Source: Nitrospirota bacterium | GTDB taxonomy: Bacteria; Nitrospirota; Nitrospiria; Nitrospirales; UBA8639 | Length of the DNA stretch: 64,000 bases | Assembly: GCA_003695915.1 (NCBI GenBank) | Contig: RFGF01000017.1 | Location: 1 to 64,000, forward strand | Direction of reading: 5' to 3' | Shown here: in pieces, positions 53,474-62,747 of the stretch | Layout of the letters: each line of letters opens with the position of its first letter | How positions within the stretch are numbered: the stretch's first letter is position 1 | Made by a program: the position numbers and the translations under genes | Notes under the pieces: generated by a model | What the model was told of the DNA's origin: nothing | The model's input: only the letters and a program-made list of their open reading frames with translations | Databases searched by the model: none

Positions 53474-55789
53474 ATGACCTCGCATCCGATCCCCTCGCCG
53501 CCAACACAATCCAGCGTCACGCTCAATCGCTTGCTCTGTTTCTGGTGGATACTTTTCATCATCCTTCAGCAAGGACAACGATGGATACTGTTACCAGAAG
53601 CCTGGTCGCAAGAACCTCCATCGTCTTCGACCCTGCTGACGGCCCTTCTCACAGGGCTCCAAGCCGACATCATTGTCGCCACAGTGGCAACCGGACTGAT
53701 GATCCTGCTGGGATCGCTTTTGGCTGCACTGGCCGGGATTCCCGCGCCTCATCAGTCCTCTGCCGCGCGGGATCTCCGCAGACAGGCCGCCTATAAGCGA
53801 GCGGGCTTGCTCATCGGGTCCGTCTTGATGAGCGTGCTGACCATCGATATGGGGTATTACTACTATGCTCATACCCATGTGGATTTCGTATTTTTCGAAT
53901 ACCTAGAAGATTTGCTCTATCCTCGAACAGAAACCGCAGCAGCCTCGGAAGCCCTCACGATAAGTCAAGCCTTAAAACAAACCCAAGCCGAAATCATGCA
54001 AGTCGACAAATGGGCAACCCTCGTGATCGCGTTTTTCAGCATCGAATTGCTGCTGGCTTGGGGCTGGTGGCGATGCTACCGGCGGATCATTGCTCCTCGG
54101 CTGGCATCGTACACCATCCAATCTCCTCGCGCCGCTCGATTCATATTGATCGGCTGTCTTGCCCTCGGGTTGTCGGGATTCAATTGGTTCGGTCCTTGGA
54201 GCGTGCAACGTGCCAATATCAGTAGTTCTGTCTACTATACCTTGGCTCAAAATCCTATCTGGTATGCTGGTGAGGTTTGGACCGGAACGGTGTTCTTCGA
54301 GCTCACGGGGGGCACCGCGTCACTCGAGACCTTGATGCCTTTCCAGGACGCGCTCGAACGGAGCCGAACGCTGATCGATGCGCGGGCAACGTTTCCCTTT
54401 TCGGAATACCCGCTTGTGAGAGAAACATCTGACCATGTCGGCATTCGCTTTCCTCAGCCAGTCAATATTCTTTTAATTTTCCTCGAGGGCCTCGATCGTC
54501 GTTATCTGGGCCGTGTCATCGACGTCAACGACCCTCAGGCTTTCAAAACGCCGTTTATTTACTCGACGATCCAATATCCTCCCCGAGAATCGACGACCAC
54601 CTCCTCGTCATTCATCCGTGTCACGCCGTTCTTGGATCGGCTTCGCCATGACAGTTTCTTCTTCGAGCACTTTTTTTCCAACGGGGATCAAACGGCCCGA
54701 GCCCTCTTCGCCACCCTGTGTTCCTATTTCCCTCGACGCGGCGCAGCGGTGATGAAAACCCGTTACACGCAAGAATTTTTGTGCTTGCCTGAAGTGTTGC
54801 GCGAGGCCGGATATTGGACGGAAATGATCGTGGGACAAAACCGGGATCGGAATTACGACCACATTGGATTGTTTCTCGCCAATCAAGGGTTGCATCGACT
54901 CTTGGACGAAAATGATTTTCCACCCACCGCAGAACGGATTGGCTTGGGCATCAGTGACGAAGCGCTCTTTGAATTTGTCACCGATCGCATCCGTCACCTT
55001 CGAACTCAACCGCGCCCTTATTTTTTGACCACTCTCACGGTCGGCACGCATCATCCGTACTCCTATCCCATCACCCACCCTGACGTACAGATATTACAGA
55101 CTCACGAAGATCAATACGTACCAGCCCTGCGCGTGCTCGATCTTGCCCTGGAACGGTTTTTCGAGACGATGCGGCGAGAAGGCCTGTTGGATCGTACCAT
55201 TGTCTTCATCCTTGGAGATCACGGACGACACGAAGGGATCGGCGGCAGTGATGCTGCAGCCCGCGGCAGTCATTTTCTCGTTCCTCTTTACATCTGGATC
55301 GATCCGTCTCTAGCCGAGGCTCTGCCCACACGCACCAAGCACATTACTACCCTTGCGAGTCAGGTCGATCTCGCTCCCACTATTCTGAGCATGACCAACC
55401 TCATGCCGAGATATACCCCATTTCTCGGCCAAGATCTCAGTTGCACGTTAGTCGGGGACTGTTGGTCAGGCCGCGTAACTTTCCTCAGCGGCGCCCACGA
55501 CGATGCCATCGGACTCGTCGATCAGACCGCTATGTGGTTGTATATATTTCGGCGTCATGCCTTCTTCCGAACGAGCGTGAACGGCCATCATCCGGAACGG
55601 GATATCACGGTTTCGCTCGATGATCTCGAAACCTTTTTCCCCAAGGAACAACTGCAACAAAAGTACCGGGATATGCTAGCTTTGTACGTCAGTACAAATT
55701 TCATTCTCGAGGAACGGCGCGTGTGGCCGCAACAGCCGTCCCCTATGCCGGTGTCACGCACTCCTCAGCCGATCGTGAGTGCTCCTTAA
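53474..55789 (+). CDS. LtaS/OpgB-like membrane phosphoglycerol transferase family protein
   Basis: A 771-residue protein with five or so N-terminal membrane helices (LLCFWWILFIILQQG, IIVATVATGLMILLGSLLAA, GLLIGSVLMSVLTIDMGYYY) and an extracytoplasmic alkaline-phosphatase-superfamily domain. Metal and nucleophile residues are visible in LLIFLEGLDRRYLG (Glu), FSNGDQTARALFATLCSY (Thr), LTVGTHHPYSYP (His) and IFILGDHGRHEG (Asp-His). Relatives transfer phosphoglycerol or phosphoethanolamine to envelope glycans. The acceptor here is unknown, and lipoteichoic acid is unlikely in a Gram-negative cell. The TPR gene follows 54 bases later. Confidence 0.82.
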   Translation: MTSHPIPSPPTQSSVTLNRLLCFWWILFIILQQGQRWILLPEAWSQEPPSSSTLLTALLTGLQADIIVATVATGLMILLGSLLAALAGIPAPHQSSAARDLRRQAAYKRAGLLIGSVLMSVLTIDMGYYYYAHTHVDFVFFEYLEDLLYPRTETAAASEALTISQALKQTQAEIMQVDKWATLVIAFFSIELLLAWGWWRCYRRIIAPRLASYTIQSPRAARFILIGCLALGLSGFNWFGPWSVQRANISSSVYYTLAQNPIWYAGEVWTGTVFFELTGGTASLETLMPFQDALERSRTLIDARATFPFSEYPLVRETSDHVGIRFPQPVNILLIFLEGLDRRYLGRVIDVNDPQAFKTPFIYSTIQYPPRESTTTSSSFIRVTPFLDRLRHDSFFFEHFFSNGDQTARALFATLCSYFPRRGAAVMKTRYTQEFLCLPEVLREAGYWTEMIVGQNRDRNYDHIGLFLANQGLHRLLDENDFPPTAERIGLGISDEALFEFVTDRIRHLRTQPRPYFLTTLTVGTHHPYSYPITHPDVQILQTHEDQYVPALRVLDLALERFFETMRREGLLDRTIVFILGDHGRHEGIGGSDAAARGSHFLVPLYIWIDPSLAEALPTRTKHITTLASQVDLAPTILSMTNLMPRYTPFLGQDLSCTLVGDCWSGRVTFLSGAHDDAIGLVDQTAMWLYIFRRHAFFRTSVNGHHPERDITVSLDDLETFFPKEQLQQKYRDMLALYVSTNFILEERRVWPQQPSPMPVSRTPQPIVSAP

Positions 55790-55843
55790 CATAGTTCCAT
55801 TGCGAAGAGACGTTTTTTGCTTTTATGAGAGGAAATTGAAGCT

Positions 55844-56908
55844 ATGAGGCAACGATGCGTTATGCGATGGAGAGGGATGATGCCTGGATTGGTTTTGGTC
55901 ATGGGAATGTTGACGGTCTGGCCATCAGCTGGATTTGGTCATACCGCACGGACCTATTATCAAGAAGCGCTGTCCGCATTGCAGGCCGGAGAGACCGAAC
56001 GGGCCAAAGCACTCTTGGAGAAAAGCCTCGCAGAATTTTCCAACTTTGCCGACGCTCATCATCTTCTAGGTGTCCTCGCGTTCCATACCTCTGCCGAGGA
56101 CCCTCAAGCCATCTCAGCCCTCGAGCATGCTGTCACGCTGAATCCCAATTTTGCTCTGGCGGCCTATCATTTAGGACTTGTGCTGCTTCATCGCCATCAA
56201 TGGAACGCGGCAGAAAGAGCGTTGACCCAGGCATTAGCCATGTATCCGCGATACTGGGAAGCGCAACTCACGCTGGCCAAACTCCACGATCAATCAGGAA
56301 AAGTGGAACAGGCGATCCGCGAATACCAAGCCGTGTTAACCCTTCAACCAACTCAACGCGAAGCCCTTTACAATCTCGCCTATCGATATGAAGAATCTGG
56401 GAATATAGATGAAGCGCTATCCTTGCTCCAACGCCTTACCACACACCATCCTCAACACGCGAGTGGATGGTATCTGATCGGCCGCCTTGCCGAACAGAAA
56501 AACAGCATGACAGAGGCTCTCGAAGCCTATCGACAGGCGGTTGCCGCCGACCCTCGTCATCGCGACGCCCAGTATCACTTGGCATTTCTGTATCAACAAG
56601 CTGGAAAGATCGATCAGGCGATCGAACACTTTCAAGCCGTCACGCAGTTGGATCCACAGAATGCCGAAGCCTATCTCAACCTCGGCGTCCTGTATGTCAC
56701 CAACGGTCAGCTCTCAGAGGCCGAGCGAGCCTATTTGACTGCACTCGATCTCAATCCCGATTTGCTGGAAACCTATTACAATCTTGGCATCTTCTACGAA
56801 TTTCACAAACAGGATCTCGACAAGGCGATTACGTATTATCGCCATTACGTGGAGCTGGGCGGCCAAGACAGCCGGATTCGCAGACTGATCGAGAAATTTA
56901 GCGAATAA
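55844..56908 (+). CDS. exported TPR-repeat protein
   Basis: A 354-residue protein with a signal peptide (MMPGLVLVMGMLTVWPSAGF) and about nine TPR repeats, for example NFADAHHLLGVLAFH, NPNFALAAYHLGLVLLHRHQ, QREALYNLAYRYEESGNIDE and DPQNAEAYLNLGVLYVTNGQ. It has no other domain. Its position after an LtaS-like transferase suggests an envelope assembly role. Other Met codons within the first 13 residues are possible starts. Confidence 0.82.
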   Translation: MRQRCVMRWRGMMPGLVLVMGMLTVWPSAGFGHTARTYYQEALSALQAGETERAKALLEKSLAEFSNFADAHHLLGVLAFHTSAEDPQAISALEHAVTLNPNFALAAYHLGLVLLHRHQWNAAERALTQALAMYPRYWEAQLTLAKLHDQSGKVEQAIREYQAVLTLQPTQREALYNLAYRYEESGNIDEALSLLQRLTTHHPQHASGWYLIGRLAEQKNSMTEALEAYRQAVAADPRHRDAQYHLAFLYQQAGKIDQAIEHFQAVTQLDPQNAEAYLNLGVLYVTNGQLSEAERAYLTALDLNPDLLETYYNLGIFYEFHKQDLDKAITYYRHYVELGGQDSRIRRLIEKFSE

Positions 56909-57047
56909 GCCGGCGTGCCCGTGCCAAGCCAGCACAGCAGCTTCCCCTGCGTTCCCGACCATTTATTCAGGAGCAAAGGCTTGCGCTTCTCCTATCTCTT
57001 TTCACGAGACTTGTTGGATGATAGGCTATCGACAGAAGGGGATTATA

Positions 57048-57605
57048 ATGAAAGCGCGCAATTATGTGATTGGGGTAGGTGTTGTATTGTCAATGTCGGG
57101 CTGTGCATCCATTTCTCCCTCCGTCATTCCTGAAAATCTCGCCGATCGAATCAATCCGAATCTGACCTTTGAGCAGATCAAAAATAATCCCACGGCGCAT
57201 CATGGCGCCGTGCTCGAACTTGGCGGTGAAGTGCTGTCGGCTAAACGATTTTCGGATCATACACGCTTGATGGTCTTGCAATTGCCGCTGAAAGACAATC
57301 ACGAACCAGTAACCGATCGGACACAATCACGCGGTCGGTTTCTCGCGATCTATAAGAAATTCCTCGATCCAGCAACAGTGCCGCCAGGAACACGCATCAC
57401 CATGGTAGGAGAATTAACCGGCGTTCGAGAAGAGCCGTTGGATGAGATGCCGTATGCCTATCCGACGTTTTCGGTTCTCTTTCTCAAGATCTGGCCTCCC
57501 GCCGCGCCTTCGCCATATTGGTATCCTTATAGCCCCTACTTCTTCTATTGGGGCCCATATTGGGGACGCTATTGGGGCCCTTATCCCTATTGGTATTGGT
57601 GGTGA
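57048..57605 (+). CDS. slp: Slp-family outer-membrane lipoprotein with aromatic tail
   Basis: A 185-residue lipoprotein. The lipobox LSMSGC is followed by the Slp domain (LTFEQIKNNPTAHHGAVLEL, GGEVLSAKRFSDHTRLMVLQ, GRFLAIYKKFLDP, ITMVGELTGVREEPLDEMPY). The final 30 residues are nearly all Tyr, Trp, Phe, Pro and Gly, for example SPYFFYWGPYWGRYWGP. AGAAGGGG precedes ATG 57048, preferred over 57018. Slp proteins are outer-membrane stress lipoproteins of unknown mechanism. Confidence 0.88.
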   Translation: MKARNYVIGVGVVLSMSGCASISPSVIPENLADRINPNLTFEQIKNNPTAHHGAVLELGGEVLSAKRFSDHTRLMVLQLPLKDNHEPVTDRTQSRGRFLAIYKKFLDPATVPPGTRITMVGELTGVREEPLDEMPYAYPTFSVLFLKIWPPAAPSPYWYPYSPYFFYWGPYWGRYWGPYPYWYWW

Positions 57606-57668
57606 CGGCATTTCAAGGGAAGGCCAATCAGAGTTAGGACAAAACTGAGGAGAACGACGGAGACAAGT

Positions 57669-58418
57669 TTACAGGCCAAATAGGTGAAATGGAAGCCCTA
57701 CTAGATGAGTAGGAGAAGGGGCTTGCATACGAGCAAACGTCGCTAATAAACCCATGCCATCGCCATCACCATTGAGAAGCAAAGTGATCGAGGTGCCGTT
57801 GGCTCGCCACTCCGCCACGATTGTCAAATGTCCTCGCAGAACTGCTGTGTCCCATAATTCAGGCGCATCTCGATACAAGGAATCAAGCCAGAGATATTCT
57901 TCGTTGGTCGGCTCCCCATAAGACTGCATTATCCAGCGTTTAATTGTGTGATACTCCTGCAAGACAGGAGGCATCGCTTCTTCTGAAAGAGGGATCTCAA
58001 ACAAATAGGTCATCTCTCGAAGGCGGTCATGTATTAATTCATACGTAAGAAGTGCTGGATGCCCTTCGATAGAAGTTGTATACCCCAAACGGCGTTCTCC
58101 TTGATCGAGTACTGGGGCTTGAACTTCCCACACGAATGGCGCCGATTCCTGTGCCTTGACCTCAGCAGTGCTCATTTCCCATATCTCCTTTTCAGGGAGC
58201 ACGGGTGAATCAGATGTTGGTATATCTGTCTGTTGTCCTACCGATGATTGACGAGTTTTTTTCGGCCAAACCAAATTGCCATTGGCATCACGATGGCTCA
58301 CAAGCAGCAAAGGAGGTTCTCCGACAAACGCCAGTCCTTGTTGAAACGCCACGAAAGGGAAAATGAGCCCACACGCCAGATAGAGAGACCATGGATGGAT
58401 CAGTCGCCTATTTCTCAT
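57669..58418 (-). CDS. exported hypothetical protein
   Basis: A 249-residue protein with a signal segment (HPWSLYLACGLIFPFVAFQQ then GLAF). The domain contains GEPPLLLVSHRDANGNLVW, LGYTTSIEGHPALLTYELIH, TYLFEIPLSEEAMPPVLQEY and LWDTAVLRGHLTIVAEW. No family is recognised. ATG 58418 is preferred over 58544 because GAGG lies about 10 bases upstream and the signal begins there. It converges with slp. Confidence 0.55.
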   Translation of the reverse strand: MRNRRLIHPWSLYLACGLIFPFVAFQQGLAFVGEPPLLLVSHRDANGNLVWPKKTRQSSVGQQTDIPTSDSPVLPEKEIWEMSTAEVKAQESAPFVWEVQAPVLDQGERRLGYTTSIEGHPALLTYELIHDRLREMTYLFEIPLSEEAMPPVLQEYHTIKRWIMQSYGEPTNEEYLWLDSLYRDAPELWDTAVLRGHLTIVAEWRANGTSITLLLNGDGDGMGLLATFARMQAPSPTHLVGLPFHLFGL

Positions 58419-59002
58419 GCTGGAACATCCTCGCAAATGCTCGCTGATACGGTGGTAGCGATAGTTGCCTCCTTCGAATTCCATCGGTCGCCCCGCACAA
58501 ATCTTGATGAGGCATTGCACACATCCTTGATTGGTTTTCTGCACCGTTCCTGCTGCAATCTGGCATAATTCTCTCCATTGTCATGGTTATCTTTGCTCGA
58601 AAACGAGATACCCACATTGTTTGACTGGATTTCGATCTTTCCCCGCTTTGATCGATCGCTTATGTTGGGATCGTCGCATTGAGATCGAGCTTCTCTTTTT
58701 TCTCTCCTTCCTTTTACTCCAAGCATAGGAGGAATCCAGACTTTCCGAGCTTAGCTCTCTTCCTCACCATGCTTGCATCGCATTCCATCAATCTTTTCAT
58801 GAATGAATGGAGATGTACGGGACGGGGCATTGTTGCGGCAGATATTCCCTGAACAACATGCTGACTTAGCCCCACTTCATCCATCGAGGATGCACAGATG
58901 CTTCTGCAAATGACGACTGCGCTGTTCAGAACGTCCATTTATCATCGAGAGCAAGAGCGGAAACGCGATTCAAGGAGAAAAAGGCAGGGGTGGGATATCG
59001 TG
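58419..59002. other. intergenic region, no gene seen
   Basis: About 580 bases upstream of the exported protein gene and downstream of the HAD gene, both leftward. Short frames are present but none has a ribosome binding site or family pattern. Confidence 0.4.
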
Positions 59003-59665
59003 TTAAGCGCCCACGGCAGCTGGAGGGATCTCATCATGCTTGCCCATCGCGCGCAGCAATCTCTGCGGCGAAGACGACTTCTGAAGACTTGTCGGCCATT
59101 GAACTGACGAACTCACGTGAAGAACAGACAACAAATGGTCCCATCCCAGCACCCGTTGCATGGATGGATGGGAAAGATGTCGGTTCCAGGGCTGGTCCAT
59201 TATAAACGTGCGAATACCAGAGTTCACATAGCCATAAAGATGAACAGGATGATCGTCCACCGCCATGATGATATTCTCAGGGATGCCGGTTTTTTCTTCC
59301 GCATGATACAACTCATCAAATGGAATGCCGTGCTTTTCAAGCCAGGCGAGCGTCTGTGGCCGAGATGTGGGACGGCGCGCCGTGATCATGACAATGCGAT
59401 AGCGCTCATGCAAAACAGCTAACGCCATTTTGGCGCCAGGCAATACCGGCAAATGGGGAATTGAATATTCATGGAACCGTACAAAAAGTTCTTCCACGAC
59501 CTCGCGATCCAACCCACCATGATCCAATCCTCCAGCACTTCCATAAAGGCCTCGTGGCCAAGGCTTGCCTGAAATTTCTTGATACAGTCGCTGGACCTCG
59601 GGTTCCGCTTTCGCAACCACATTATCAATGTCCACAGCAAATCCAGGCTTTGGTGCTTCAATCAT
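59003..59665 (-). CDS. HAD-family 5'-nucleotidase-like phosphatase (NT5C type)
   Basis: A 220-residue HAD enzyme. The nucleophile motif GFAVDIDNVV is the DxDN form seen in NT5C 5'(3')-deoxyribonucleotidases. Motif II is IVMITARRPTS and motif III/IV are AEEKTGIP and AVDDHPVHLYGY with the acidic pair. The family removes phosphate from pyrimidine nucleotides or small phosphates. The C-terminal 30 residues are disordered-looking. The stop lies 172 bases beyond the leftward Lon-like gene's end. Confidence 0.78.
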   Translation of the reverse strand: MIEAPKPGFAVDIDNVVAKAEPEVQRLYQEISGKPWPRGLYGSAGGLDHGGLDREVVEELFVRFHEYSIPHLPVLPGAKMALAVLHERYRIVMITARRPTSRPQTLAWLEKHGIPFDELYHAEEKTGIPENIIMAVDDHPVHLYGYVNSGIRTFIMDQPWNRHLSHPSMQRVLGWDHLLSVLHVSSSVQWPTSLQKSSSPQRLLRAMGKHDEIPPAAVGA

Positions 59666-59837
59666 CTTTGATATTTCCCATCATGATGGAGAGTAACCTG
59701 TATCCGTCATATCACACTCGTTCGAACATCATTGATTCACCATTCTCCTGTCAAGGTAACCGTTTTAAGGAGAGAGAGGCAAACGTATTGCCCGAAGAAT
59801 CCGTGATCGCGCAGAGCCATGTGCATAGCCGGAGGAC

Positions 59838-60590
59838 TTACGGCGCCAATGTCGCAGCGAGTTGCGTGTGCAAAGCAGACGAGGAAAAGGGATGATCCGT
59901 CAAGGCAAAGTACGCGTCGGCAATGGAATGCATGGGTGAGATTTGCATTAAAAACGGCGTACGCCAATCCCCATCTGCTACATCTTGCTCCTCGGGAATC
60001 AGAACGCGACGAAAATGCCGTCGATGAGCGGCAGCGATTTTTAACGGCACCCCTCCAACGACCCCGATCGTTCCGTTCGGCATCACCGTTCCCGTGATGA
60101 CCGTATCCCGGCGAATGGCTTCATTTTTGGCTAATGCGATCACTGCCAATGCAGCCATGGCGGAAAGGCTTTCTCCATACAAGGTCACGCCTTCATACGG
60201 GAGAGTAAAGCGTACCGACCACGATCGAGGATCGAGCCCGGCGCGTTCAGCCACGAGTCTCACGGCGGTCGTCACCGCGTGTTGGGCACGACGAGAAAAT
60301 TGCCCAGGGAACACATCAAATCGGATGTTCAATCCGTGACGATCATCGCGACGAATAAAGCTGACATACACGTCCGCCACAACACCAATTTGTTCTCGGC
60401 GGTCATTCAACGTCGTACCCAGTACAGGAATTACCACATGACGCGAAAAGACATGTGGACGTTCTACGGTATTCATAGCATCCGCTTCCGGGAAAACGGC
60501 AATCAGACCGAATAGTAGGAAGAATATCGATATCATCCCTTGCGCACGTCGTCTGTCCATCCATCGATCGATTCGGTTCACGTCGAACAC
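59838..60590 (-). CDS. exported Lon-type (S16) protease domain
   Basis: A 250-residue protein with an N-terminal hydrophobic segment (MISIFFLLFGLIAVFPEADA), probably a signal peptide or anchor, and an isolated Lon C-terminal protease domain. The catalytic pair fits Ser141 in LYGESLSAMAAL and Lys184 in GGVPLKIAAA; the spacing of 43 residues equals that of E. coli Lon (Ser679-Lys722). VITGTVMPNGTIGVVGG is the conserved loop before the Lys. No ATPase domain is present. GTG 60590 with GAGG upstream is the chosen start. Substrate is unknown. Confidence 0.72.
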   Translation of the reverse strand: MFDVNRIDRWMDRRRAQGMISIFFLLFGLIAVFPEADAMNTVERPHVFSRHVVIPVLGTTLNDRREQIGVVADVYVSFIRRDDRHGLNIRFDVFPGQFSRRAQHAVTTAVRLVAERAGLDPRSWSVRFTLPYEGVTLYGESLSAMAALAVIALAKNEAIRRDTVITGTVMPNGTIGVVGGVPLKIAAAHRRHFRRVLIPEEQDVADGDWRTPFLMQISPMHSIADAYFALTDHPFSSSALHTQLAATLAP

Positions 60591-61344
60591 AGCAGATCCT
60601 CGCTCATTTGCACGCCGTTTGACCTTGGTACGATCTCACACCGTCATACCTGCGCTGCCGCTTTCCTCTCGGCCGATTGAACACATGACTTGAGCAACGG
60701 AGATGCCACAACTAATACCGGTGTTCCCTTGGTTGCCTTTCGCACTGGCTATGTTTGACGAATGACGAACGGAGCCCCGATAGAGAAGCTGCTCTCGGCT
60801 TATGTCAATTTGTCAAAAACATGACGAGTGATTGTATGAGCAGTTGACACGGCAGACGTCCCTGGTTGTCACGATCATCCTTCCCTTGTCGCGAAGCATG
60901 ACAAACTCCATTGGAGTTGCACGAGCCCAACATCTGAAATAGCTGATAACGATAGGACACACGCGAGGTGAACCATCTTCGCGCACACTGACCCCTTCTA
61001 TTGTTTGGCCAGGAAACACATAAGCTTCGATGGAGGCAAGGGCACATTGGATGTCAACCAGCAGCAGTCAGGGGAGAGAAAAAACACAAGCCTGCAGACG
61101 TACAGACGACGTTCAATCGCTGCGAAAGTGACTACTAACGCAGACGATGGTGTTCTCTTCACTCAGAGATGATATTCGACAACCAGTGCCCTAAACGCTC
61201 GTTCTGCCGTTCGCATTCAAACGCACCTAACTCCTCGACTTATCGCTTTCCGATTTTCAAGCTCGCTCCTCTAATATCCGACAAGTTTGAGTACCGTCTC
61301 CCGTGCAAGGGCATTAGCTCTTGGGTTTTGAAACAAACGGCAGC
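60591..61344. other. intergenic region, possible decayed gene
   Basis: About 750 bases without an intact gene. On the minus strand between about 60813 and 61050 a frame reads VFPGQTIEGVSVREDGSPRV and later EFVMLRDKGRMIVTTRD, which looks protein-like but lacks a start codon and a signal. It may be a relic or noise. Confidence 0.35.
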
Positions 61345-62625
61345 ATGAGCGTCAAACGCATTCCCGTTTCCTCGTTAAAAGTTGGCATGTATGTTTGCGG
61401 TGTCGACCGTCCATGGATAGAAACGCCGTTTTTAGTCCATCGATTTTTGATCAAAGACGATTCCCAAATTGCTAAGCTCAAACACTGCGGCATCCGGGAA
61501 GTCGATATTGATCCGCAGCGCGGACTGGACTCGCTCAATGAGCCGCCATTGCCCTTCTTCCCCCAAAACACAGCATCACATGATGTCGCATCACCCTCTC
61601 CCAATCCATTTGCCCTTATTGATGATCCCGCCCATTGTAAAACGGTGATCGCTCGCTTGCCCCCTTCGCTCACCGGCAAATCGTTTGCCGAGGAATTCTC
61701 TTCCATGCAGACCCTGCGGGAACGAATGCTGGAAGAGGTCTCCGATCTTTTACACAGCATTCGTACCTCAGGACTCGTCTCTGGCAATCATGTCAAAAAC
61801 ATTGTCCGTACGATCATGTCGGAAACACTCGGACACGAAGAGGCATGCCTGGCCGTGATCCGTACGCGCCACTTTTCACCAGATCTTTACGATCATTCAC
61901 TGACCGTCGGTACGCTCGCGGTTTTGCTGGGCCGCTTGATGGAGTACGACGACTCGCAATTGCGTCTCGTGGCGATGGCTGCGCTGCTCCACGATATTGG
62001 CCTTCTCAAACTACCCAAACACCTTCTCCGTGGACCAGAACGGCGTTCTTCCGACGATCGCATCTTATTTCAATCTCATCCTACGCTCAGCGTAGAGTTG
62101 CTCCAGGCGAGTTCGGGTATTCCCGAGGAAGTTCTTCAATTGGTCGCTGATCATCATGCCGCCAGCGCAACCCGCTTTTCCGAGGACACCGTTATGCTTG
62201 GACACATGAGCCGCCTCATCCGAGTCGTCGATGAATACGATGAATTGCTTTCCGGACAAGAGCGCGAGTGCCCGCTTTCCGTCAAAGATGCGCTTCGGGA
62301 ACTGTATCTTCAAAGCCAGCGCAATCAGCTAGACCAGACTATCGTCACACAGCTTATCAATCAGGTGGGGATTTATCCGATTTATAGCCTTGTAGAACTG
62401 AACACTGGCGAACGCGGCATCGTGACAGCTCACAGTCCAGACAATCTGCTCACTCCGATTCTCTTGTTGATCCAGGATGCCAATCGACACCCTCTCTCGG
62501 AGCCCGTCCCCTTTCGATTATCCTCTGACGGCAATTCGTCTCAACGAGAGATCGTCTCGGTTCTCGATCCTGAACGCGAGAGCATTCGTGTCGATCGCCT
62601 TTTGGCCGATTGGGTCTCGCTGTAG
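61345..62625 (+). CDS. DUF3391-HD domain protein, HD-GYP relative lacking GYP
   Basis: A 426-residue protein. Residues 1-60 match DUF3391 (RIPVSSLKVGMYVCGVDRP, KHCGIREVDID). Residues 190-300 form an HD domain with AALLHDIGLLKLPKHLL, QSHPTLSVELLQ and LVADHHAASATRFSEDTV. In HD-GYP c-di-GMP phosphodiesterases the last motif is HHExxDGxGYP; here it is HHAASATRF, so the GYP motif and its acid are absent. Activity on c-di-GMP is therefore doubtful and a sensory or other phosphohydrolase role is possible. A TTG start at 61321 is the alternative. Confidence 0.8.
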   Translation: MSVKRIPVSSLKVGMYVCGVDRPWIETPFLVHRFLIKDDSQIAKLKHCGIREVDIDPQRGLDSLNEPPLPFFPQNTASHDVASPSPNPFALIDDPAHCKTVIARLPPSLTGKSFAEEFSSMQTLRERMLEEVSDLLHSIRTSGLVSGNHVKNIVRTIMSETLGHEEACLAVIRTRHFSPDLYDHSLTVGTLAVLLGRLMEYDDSQLRLVAMAALLHDIGLLKLPKHLLRGPERRSSDDRILFQSHPTLSVELLQASSGIPEEVLQLVADHHAASATRFSEDTVMLGHMSRLIRVVDEYDELLSGQERECPLSVKDALRELYLQSQRNQLDQTIVTQLINQVGIYPIYSLVELNTGERGIVTAHSPDNLLTPILLLIQDANRHPLSEPVPFRLSSDGNSSQREIVSVLDPERESIRVDRLLADWVSL

Positions 62626-62747
62626 CGCGTACCGTTGAGTGACCCCGTATCCACTGCACCATCACAGGCCCTCTTGCAAGTTCCGGAACAGCACGAACAC
62701 GTCTCCAGGAGTCCGAGGCAATTCCAGAGGAGAGCCGAAGATCCGAG

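Noticed and set aside
53176-53562. Minus-strand 128-codon frame between the tandem Usp and LtaS-like genes
   Set aside because: It overlaps the start of the LtaS-like gene, lacks a ribosome binding site and has no recognisable protein pattern.
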